Shown in pieces: positions 5,608 through 10,267 of a DNA stretch of 10,267 bases. Positions within the stretch are counted from its first letter, which is position 1; every line of letters begins with the position of its first letter. The position numbers and the translations under genes were made by a program. Source of the stretch: JAUVXJ01 sp034430275 (lineage in GTDB: Bacteria; Chloroflexota; Anaerolineae; UBA7937; B3-Chlor); NCBI GenBank assembly GCA_034430275.1, contig DAOUEW010000109.1, positions 1 to 10,267 of the forward strand. Direction: 5' to 3'. The notes under the pieces were generated by a model. It ran no database searches. It was not told where the DNA came from and saw only the letters and a program-made list of their open reading frames with translations.

Positions 5608-6723
5608 GTGAGTCCGCACGTAGACACGGATCTCTCCGATGAAGAGCTCGAGTACTACTCGCGACAGATTGTCTTGCCCCTCATCGGCTACGATGGACAA
5701 GAGAAGCTGCAATCCGCGAGCGTGCTCGTTGCGGGGATGGGCGGGCTGGGCTCGGTAGCTGCCAAGCAACTGGCTTCCATGGGGGTAGGCCATCTGCGCC
5801 TGGTGGACTACGACGTGGTCGAAGCCTCCAACTTGCAGAGGCAGCACCTCTACGACATGAGCAAGGTTGGGTATCCCAAGGTCGAGGTCGCTGCCGCCCG
5901 CCTCGCGAAGCTCAACCCTTATATCAGCGTGGAGCCTCTGCCCCTGGCCATAGGCACCCACAACGCCGAGGAGTTGGTCGAAGGCATGAACGTGGTGGTG
6001 GACGGACTGGATCGTATGGCCCCGCGCTACGCGCTCAACAGAGCATGTGTCAGGCTGGGAGTGCCCTACGTCTTCGGCGGAGCGGTCAGCATGCACGGGA
6101 ACGTTTCCAGCATACTACCAGGGGAGACAGCGTGTCTGGAGTGCTTCCAGGGCTCAGTCGAGGACGAAACGCTGCCGTCTTGCTCTATCCTGGGTGTACA
6201 TCCTTCTATCTTGGGCTTGATCGCCAGTGTGGAGGTGTCCGAGGCAACGTACGTGCTCCTGAACCAGAGTCCCAGGCTGGCGGGCAAGCTGTTCTACTGC
6301 GATCTGGAGTCCCTCGATTTCGTGACAGTGGAGCTTTCCAGAGTCGACGACTGTCCTGTCTGTGGGGCCAGGCCAAGACCCCCTGCCGAGGCTTCGAGGC
6401 GCCGCCTCGTGACCGAGCTGTGCGCCAGGCAAGGGAGAAGGACCTTCGCCATCATGCCGCCGAGGGACCTCGCACTGCACATGGAGCAGATCTATGAACT
6501 GGCGGCCGGCAGCGGCTACGAAGTCAGGGCCAGGGGTCGGCTGGGAACCACCTTCGCCTGGGGTTCTGAGGGACTAGCCAGCCTTCTGGTGAGTGGAGTG
6601 ATGATCGTCGAGGGTGCTCGCGACGAGCAAGAAGCCGGTGACCTGTACCGTTCTCTGGTCGAGGAGGGACTCGGCATCCATGGCCAGACACGCGACGACG
6701 AGAGTGTAACTGAAGTGGCCTGA
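5608..6723 (+). CDS. ThiF/MoeB/HesA-type E1-like adenylyltransferase with extra C-terminal domain
   Basis: Residues about 10-255 match the ubiquitin-activating-like fold that adenylates the C-terminus of a small sulfur-carrier protein. Motifs are Y-S-R-Q-I-V-L-P near the start and nucleotide-binding G-M-G-G-L-G-S (43-49). They continue with L-V-D-Y-D (65-69), N-L-Q-R-Q (75-79), Y-P-K (89-91) and V-D-G-L-D-R (131-136). Two zinc-binding pairs are at C176-x-x-C179 and C249-x-x-C252, and Cys192 lies at the place of the family's reactive cysteine. No rhodanese domain follows; instead about 110 unassigned residues (262-371) include a segment S-G-V-M-I-V-E-G-A-R-D-E-Q-E-A. The GTG start at 5608 has GGGGGAG five bases upstream. 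No ThiS/MoaD-like partner gene is in the window, so whether it serves thiamine, molybdopterin, tRNA or cysteine sulfur transfer is open. Confidence 0.88.
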   Translation: MSPHVDTDLSDEELEYYSRQIVLPLIGYDGQEKLQSASVLVAGMGGLGSVAAKQLASMGVGHLRLVDYDVVEASNLQRQHLYDMSKVGYPKVEVAAARLAKLNPYISVEPLPLAIGTHNAEELVEGMNVVVDGLDRMAPRYALNRACVRLGVPYVFGGAVSMHGNVSSILPGETACLECFQGSVEDETLPSCSILGVHPSILGLIASVEVSEATYVLLNQSPRLAGKLFYCDLESLDFVTVELSRVDDCPVCGARPRPPAEASRRRLVTELCARQGRRTFAIMPPRDLALHMEQIYELAAGSGYEVRARGRLGTTFAWGSEGLASLLVSGVMIVEGARDEQEAGDLYRSLVEEGLGIHGQTRDDESVTEVA

Positions 6724-6727
6724 ACTA

Positions 6728-6744
6728 GGGAGCGGTCAGCTCCC
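6728..6744. terminator. Short hairpin between convergent ThiF-like and zinc-ribbon genes
   Basis: GGGAGC (6728-6733) and GCTCCC (6739-6744) form a perfect 6-bp stem with a 5-base loop, placed four bases after the ThiF-like stop and six bases past the zinc-ribbon stop. No T-run follows on either strand, so it is at best an imperfect terminator or 3'-end stabiliser for both genes. Confidence 0.4.
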
Positions 6745-6750
6745 CCGGAA

Positions 6751-7398
6751 TCAGGTCGCCTTCTCCCCACACTCCGGACAGAACTTGGCCCCAGGGCTCA
6801 TCTTCGCCCCGCACCCTTCGCAGAACTTGGCGTCCTTGAGCTTCGCCCCGCACTCAGGGCAGAACTTGGCGTTGCTTTCCAGCGGGGCCTTGCAATTGGG
6901 GCAACTGGCGCGGATCGTCTCCCGCCAGTACTCCTTGCCGAGCTTCTTGTCTTCCTCGGCCATCGCCGCGTGGGCGCGGATCTCCTCCACGGAGCGGGCG
7001 GCCTGGGCGGCCGACATCTCCACTCCCAGATCCGGGGCGCACTCCTTGCACAACCCGCGCTTGTTGTTCCAGCAATTCTGGCGGCAGACCCATTCTGAGC
7101 AGCGAGGACACTGCACCAGTTTGGGCTTGACGTGTTCCACAGCCTCCTTGAAAGCCTTGTCGTGCGCCGTCTCCCAGGAGCTCGAGCGCACCCGTTCGCC
7201 CACGTCTGCCGCAGCGCCGAAGATGCCACCGAGCACGTTGCTCGCTGCCTCCAGCGCCTCGGACGCAGCACCCACCGCAGACGCCTTGAACGGCGTGCGG
7301 AAGCCTGCGTCGCAGCGAGCGCACTTGAACTCGAATTGGAAGCCGAGATCCGTGCTCAGGTCTTCGTAGTTTGAGATAACCTCGATTTCGTCGCTCAT
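6751..7398 (-). CDS. Multi-zinc-ribbon protein of unknown function
   Basis: The 215-residue protein has 16 cysteines, all placed in C-x-x-C or C-x3-C pairs: 26/29, 97/100, 105/109, 117/120, 166/169, 180/183, 193/196 and 207/210. The last four pairs make two consecutive rubredoxin-type zinc ribbons (F-C-P-E-C-G-A-K repeats), a common C-terminal module in bacteria. The middle cysteines (97-120) could form a treble-clef or RING-like site. Between residues 38 and 70 is an Ala/Gly-rich, weakly hydrophobic segment that might be a short amphipathic or membrane-touching helix. Residues 127-163 are a charged helix. The role is not known; such proteins probably act as scaffolds or adaptors. The start was placed at ATG 7398 (M-S-D-E-I-E-V) after GGGAGGAG. 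A longer frame upstream has unlikely content and would extend almost to the promoter. Confidence 0.85.
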   Translation of the reverse strand: MSDEIEVISNYEDLSTDLGFQFEFKCARCDAGFRTPFKASAVGAASEALEAASNVLGGIFGAAADVGERVRSSSWETAHDKAFKEAVEHVKPKLVQCPRCSEWVCRQNCWNNKRGLCKECAPDLGVEMSAAQAARSVEEIRAHAAMAEEDKKLGKEYWRETIRASCPNCKAPLESNAKFCPECGAKLKDAKFCEGCGAKMSPGAKFCPECGEKAT

Positions 7399-7505
7399 CG
7401 GACCCACTCCTCCCGCCCGTGCCAGGCGGTCAAGGCAACTTCCTTCATCCGCCACTGCTGCCGGTACCCGGCAAGGTGCAGCAACACCACCGTACACTCA
7501 ATCCC

Positions 7506-7534
7506 ATTGTACCACCAACGAGGATGGACCTCAA
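7506..7534 (-). promoter_or_regulatory. Promoter for the zinc-ribbon gene
   Basis: On the minus strand TTGAGG (7534-7529) and TACAAT (7511-7506) are 17 bases apart. Transcription would begin near 7499, giving a leader of about 100 bases. This lets the zinc-ribbon gene be expressed apart from the RdhA-like gene that lies upstream on the same strand. I see no clear terminator between the two. Confidence 0.55.
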
Positions 7535-7620
7535 GACCCAAGAGATGCCAGCCTGGCCCATCAGACGCAGGCCCACTCAGCACCCACACGCCGCCCTCCG
7601 GTCAAGAGGCACCGCAGGAG

Positions 7621-8832
7621 CTAGCCAGGCGACCTCCCCACCTCGGCCCAGCCAGGATAGGGCTGGGGCTTGTACCGCGCGCCATACACCAAGTCGTCTG
7701 CCCTCGTGAGGAACCGCCTGGCCCAGGGAGCACGGGTCGCGATCTCGCCCACGAAGCGGTGGAACGGGGTCCTGGGCTTGCTCCAGGGGCAGACCACCTG
7801 GCAGATTCCGCAGGCCGCGCCCTGACTGCCCCAGTAGAGCAGGCACTTCACCTCGTCGATCTTCCACTTTCTGACGCCCCTCACGTCCACCTTGTCCCCA
7901 AAGGGGATGGCTCTCGGAGGACAGTTCTCCGCGCACTTCAGGCACTTCTCGCAATAGTCCTGCACGCCGAGGTCGACAGGCCTATCCACCGCCAGGGGGA
8001 GATCGGTGGTCACGGACACCAGACGGAGATTGGCCCCCAGCTCCTTGGTGACCAGATAGCCGCAGCGGGCCAATTCTCCCAGACCGGCATCGACGGCCGC
8101 CGGGACCATCATCACGCCGTAGTTCCTCAGGTGGTGCGCGCGAGCCGGGTACCCCAGAGCCCGGATATATCGGGCCAGCTCCACCGCCACCAGGGCACTC
8201 AGCGCGTACACCCGCCCGGTCTCGAAATCGTTCAAGAGCGAGGGTCCCGTTCGCACCAGGTCCGGATCTTGAGGAAACGCCATGCTAATCACGTACCTGT
8301 GGTCGATCTGTATGGGATCGCCGTATGTCAGACCTGTATAGCCGTCGGGCACGCCGGAGAACAGCGGAGGGTTCGCGGGATAGTCGCTAAAGAAGGGACG
8401 GGCTCCTCGATGACTGTAGACCCAGGCCGGGTTGAGCCGCGCGATGCGCACCAGGTCTGCTCCCAGTATTCTGGCCACAGCCTTGATCCGGTGCGACATC
8501 CACTCCGGATTGTCGACCTTCACCTGGTGCGAGTTGACCGGTCCGTCCACTGAGTCCGGCTGCGCCAGAGCCGCCACCGCGCCGAACGTCGTATCGTAAA
8601 AGGCCTCGTTCAGCGGGTCTTCAGGCACTTCAGGAGGATTATCGATCTTCTCCTGGATGAACCGAGCCAGTCGCCGGTCGATCTCCACCAACTCGGGGTG
8701 CAGCTCGTGGTACGCTCTCTCCTCTTTGCTGCCCGGCATCAACGCCTCTCGTGCAAAGAGGGTGTCCCTCTCGTCGAACCGCTCCAAGGTGCCCACGACC
8801 TCGTAGGTAGGCCGCTCTACCTCGTGTGCCAT
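7621..8832 (-). CDS. RdhA-like (reductive dehalogenase-type) corrinoid/iron-sulfur protein without Tat signal
   Basis: The 403-residue protein resembles the RdhA/QueG superfamily. The central cobalamin-binding part includes N-Y-G-V-M-M-V-P-A-A-V-D-A-G-L-G-E-L (237-254) and R-L-V-S-V-T-T-D-L-P-L (270-280), the stretch most typical of reductive dehalogenases. Two [4Fe-4S] sites follow: C294-x2-C297-x2-C300-x3-C304-P and C330-x10-C341-x2-C344-x3-C348-P. There is no twin-arginine signal, and no membrane anchor gene (RdhB) is next to it, so it is probably cytoplasmic and not a respiratory dehalogenase as usually defined. The real substrate could be a halogenated compound or an unrelated one reduced by a QueG-like mechanism. 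Start ATG 8832 has GGAGG seven bases upstream. An in-frame start at 8880 lies over the promoter and is excluded. The expected mRNA start is about 13 bases before the ATG, so the ribosome binding site is almost at the 5' end. Confidence 0.88.
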   Translation of the reverse strand: MAHEVERPTYEVVGTLERFDERDTLFAREALMPGSKEERAYHELHPELVEIDRRLARFIQEKIDNPPEVPEDPLNEAFYDTTFGAVAALAQPDSVDGPVNSHQVKVDNPEWMSHRIKAVARILGADLVRIARLNPAWVYSHRGARPFFSDYPANPPLFSGVPDGYTGLTYGDPIQIDHRYVISMAFPQDPDLVRTGPSLLNDFETGRVYALSALVAVELARYIRALGYPARAHHLRNYGVMMVPAAVDAGLGELARCGYLVTKELGANLRLVSVTTDLPLAVDRPVDLGVQDYCEKCLKCAENCPPRAIPFGDKVDVRGVRKWKIDEVKCLLYWGSQGAACGICQVVCPWSKPRTPFHRFVGEIATRAPWARRFLTRADDLVYGARYKPQPYPGWAEVGRSPG

Positions 8833-8851
8833 CTCTATACCTCCGGAGCAG

Positions 8852-8880
8852 AATATAGACTCGCCCTGCCAGGATGTCAA
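8852..8880 (-). promoter_or_regulatory. Strong promoter for the RdhA-like gene
   Basis: On the minus strand a perfect TTGACA (8880-8875) and TATATT (8857-8852) are 17 bases apart. The start site near 8845 lies at an 8-bp palindrome, CTCCGGAG (8841-8848), that includes part of the ribosome binding site. The -35 box overlaps the -35 region of the divergent M16 promoter, so the two promoters may compete or share a regulator. Confidence 0.8.
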
Positions 8881-8902
8881 CCCCAGTGAGGTATGTTATA
8901 AT
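8874..8902 (+). promoter_or_regulatory. Extended -10 promoter for the M16 peptidase gene
   Basis: A perfect TATAAT (8897-8902) is preceded by TG one base upstream (8894-8895), forming an extended -10 element. A poor -35 box, ATGTCA (8874-8879), lies 17 bases upstream, which is acceptable for extended -10 promoters. The start would be near 8909, about 176 bases before the GTG start codon. Confidence 0.65.
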
Positions 8903-8908
8903 GCGCTT

Positions 8909-9084
8909 TGGACCAGGTCTCGCAGGTGCCGCACTCGCTCCCAGGAGAGAGTGTCAACCTTGCCTGGTACCCGACGTGACACAGGGCGGCGTTCGCTCGC
9001 CCCCCACACGAGCGAGCGGCACCGACCACAAGGCCCCATCGGTTCTTCGAATCGGTGGCCAACGGCACAGAGAAGGAGCAACGT
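8909..9084 (+). promoter_or_regulatory. Structured 5' leader of the M16 peptidase gene
   Basis: The predicted untranslated leader can fold into three successive stem-loops. The first is an elongated hairpin (8912-8968). Its pairs are ACCAG with CTGGT, GCA-GGT with ACC-TGC, and CACTC with GAGTG, ending in CTC/GAG around a CCAG loop. The second (8990-9018) is a 10-bp stem with one G-U pair, CGTTCGCTCG with CGAGCGAGCG. The third (9032-9060) has outer GGCC/GGCC and inner CGGTTC/GAATCG with a 3-base loop. The ribosome binding site AAGGAG (9073-9078) follows at once. No T-run terminator is visible and it matches no riboswitch class I recognise. The pairings are read by eye, without energy calculation. 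Confidence 0.45.
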
Positions 9085-10267
9085 GTGTTTCAGAAGACTG
9101 TACTGGACCAGGGACTTCGTATCCTGACCTCGACCATGGATCACACCCACTCGGTGAGTGTTGGATTCTTCATCGGAGTGGGGTCCCGGTACGAATCCGA
9201 GAGAGAGAACGGCATCACCCATTTCATCGAACACATGCTCTTCAAGGGCACAGACGCGAGACCTACGGCCAGGGAAATCGCCATCGCCATCGAGGGCATC
9301 GGTGGCGTATTCAACGCCAGCACGGGCCGAGAGCTCACCACCTACTGGGCCAAGGTTGGAGAGGATCACTTCTCCATAGCCCTGGATGTTCTGGCAGACA
9401 TGCTGCTGCACTCCAAGGTGGAGGAACAAGAACTGGAGAAGGAACGTGGGGTCATCATCGAAGAGATCAACATGACCCTGGATCACCCCTCGGATTGGGT
9501 CCATCTTCTGGCAACCGATCTGATCTGGCCCGATCATCCCCTGGGTCGAGACCAGGCCGGCACCAAAGAGAGCGTCTCCGGAATCACGAGAGGGATGATT
9601 TGCGATTACTTGAGCCGGCACTACCAGCCGGCCAACGCTGTGCTGGCCGCAGCCGGCAACATCCAACACGAGAGAGCGGTACGCGAGGCCGAGTCCAGAC
9701 TCGAGGGTTGGCAGGTGGCTCCAGCCGCCGGCTGTCTCCCCATGGATCAAGAGCAAGAAACGTGCAGGGTGAGGCTGGCCCACAAACCCACGCAGCAAGC
9801 CCACCTCGCTCTCGTGCTCCCCGGCATCTCTCGCTTCGACGAGGACAAGTACAGTCTCAGCCTGCTCAACACCGTACTGGGGCAGGGTATGAGCTCTCGC
9901 CTGTTCCTGGAAGTACGGGAGAAGCGGGGACTGGCCTACTCCGTGTACTCGTACGTCTCGCCCCTCACAGACACAGGTTTGGTGGGCGTCTACGCCGGCG
10001 TGGATTCAGACCGCATCGAGGGCGCTTTGCAGGCCATACTGGTGGAACTAGAGAAGATGAAGCAGGAGCCTGTGGCCGACGAGGAGCTGCACAAGGCCAA
10101 GGAGTTCACCAAGGGGCGACTGAAGCTGCAGATGGAGGACTCCTTCTCCGTCGCCTCCTGGGTTGGCCGGCAAGAGATCCTCGAGGATCGGGTCCTATCC
10201 CTCGACGAGGTCTTGGAGGAGATTGATGCCGTGACCACTGAAGACGTGCAACGGGTGGCGCGGCGGC
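9085..10267 (+). CDS. M16-family (pitrilysin/processing-peptidase-like) zinc metallopeptidase, partial
   Basis: The first 394 codons are present and the frame stays open to the right edge; family members of this kind are usually about 415-430 residues, so only the end is missing. The inverted zinc motif H46-x-x-E49-H50 lies in I-T-H-F-I-E-H-M-L-F-K-G-T. The third ligand is Glu126, 76 residues after His50, in E-R-G-V-I-I-E-E-I. The second half carries the R/Y motif region R-G-L-A-Y-S-V-Y-S-Y and the helix G-Q-G-M-S-S-R-L-F. No signal peptide is seen, so the enzyme is cytoplasmic, resembling the short M16B peptidases (YmxG/MlpA type) that degrade peptides. The GTG start at 9085 has AAGGAG six bases upstream. 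A 450-codon frame running through the same region is only its shadow. A long structured leader precedes it. Confidence 0.93.
   Translation, partial: MFQKTVLDQGLRILTSTMDHTHSVSVGFFIGVGSRYESERENGITHFIEHMLFKGTDARPTAREIAIAIEGIGGVFNASTGRELTTYWAKVGEDHFSIALDVLADMLLHSKVEEQELEKERGVIIEEINMTLDHPSDWVHLLATDLIWPDHPLGRDQAGTKESVSGITRGMICDYLSRHYQPANAVLAAAGNIQHERAVREAESRLEGWQVAPAAGCLPMDQEQETCRVRLAHKPTQQAHLALVLPGISRFDEDKYSLSLLNTVLGQGMSSRLFLEVREKRGLAYSVYSYVSPLTDTGLVGVYAGVDSDRIEGALQAILVELEKMKQEPVADEELHKAKEFTKGRLKLQMEDSFSVASWVGRQEILEDRVLSLDEVLEEIDAVTTEDVQRVARR

Noticed and set aside
5582..5611. Nine-codon ORF whose TGA overlaps the GTG start of the ThiF-like gene
   Set aside because: It has only a weak ribosome binding site and no repeated-codon or attenuator pattern; chance is the simplest explanation.
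8961..8975. TGGTACC in the M16 leader, reminiscent of the T-box UGGNACC core
   Set aside because: Only about 55 bases separate it from the predicted start site, too short for a T-box Stem I. The flanking AGGG and CGCG bases are missing, no terminator follows, and the gene is a peptidase.
9041..9053. GGTTC...GAATC resembling a tRNA T-arm
   Set aside because: The loop is three bases, not seven, and no acceptor, D or anticodon arms can be drawn around it.
8874..10226. 450-codon plus-strand frame
   Set aside because: It runs through the M16 gene in another frame, begins over the -10 region, and its protein is rich in Arg, His, Gly and Ser as expected of a shadow of GC-rich coding DNA.
1..10267. 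A defence system, mobile element, CRISPR array or prophage
   Set aside because: No transposase, integrase, repeat-spacer series, nuclease/helicase pair or phage gene was seen; the ThiF-like gene alone lacks the partners of known E1-based defence systems.

Overview
The window is a GC-rich bacterial chromosomal segment. Its genes start mostly at ATG or GTG behind clear Shine-Dalgarno sequences and use many G/C-ending codons. The mix of genes (an RdhA-type corrinoid/iron-sulfur protein without a Tat signal, a multi-zinc-ribbon protein, a DoxX/DoxD protein, agmatine deiminase, an M16 peptidase and a probable M1-type lipoprotein peptidase) suggests an anaerobic or facultative member of the Chloroflexota. 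This is inference from gene content, since no rRNA or other phylogenetic marker is present. I see no phage, transposon, CRISPR array, tRNA or rRNA.

Layout, left to right. The 5' part of a lipoprotein gene runs off the left edge (minus, 1-292). A beta-phosphoglucomutase-like HAD hydrolase follows (minus, 589-1350). It is divergent from an HTH-CBS regulator (plus, 1661-2308), and both have strong sigma-70-type promoters in the shared 310-base gap. Converging on the regulator is a two-gene minus-strand unit: a class I methyltransferase (3430-4137) and agmatine deiminase (2337-3422), 7 bases apart. Divergent from the methyltransferase is an Rrf2/IscR-type regulator (plus, 4314-4745) with three cysteines and a 19-bp palindrome on its own -10 box. 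It converges on a DoxX/DoxD membrane protein (minus, 4955-5455) across a strong hairpin that probably terminates both genes. Next are a ThiF/MoeB-type E1-like enzyme with an extra C-terminal domain (plus, 5608-6723), a zinc-ribbon protein (minus, 6751-7398) and the RdhA-like protein (minus, 7621-8832). Divergent from the last is an M16 zinc peptidase (plus, 9085 to the right edge) behind a leader of about 175 bases that can fold into three stem-loops.

The genes look like a string of mostly single-gene units, each with its own promoter, and not one pathway. Seven promoters can be read with a 17-base spacer. Loose redox or sulfur themes link the Fe-S type Rrf2 regulator, the DoxD-like protein, the E1-like enzyme and the Fe-S/corrinoid protein, but nothing in the sequence proves that they work together. 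The points that most merit a second look are the Rrf2 palindrome and a similar element at the HAD promoter, the structured leader of the M16 gene, the orphan RdhA-like protein, and the unassigned C-terminal domain of the E1-like enzyme.
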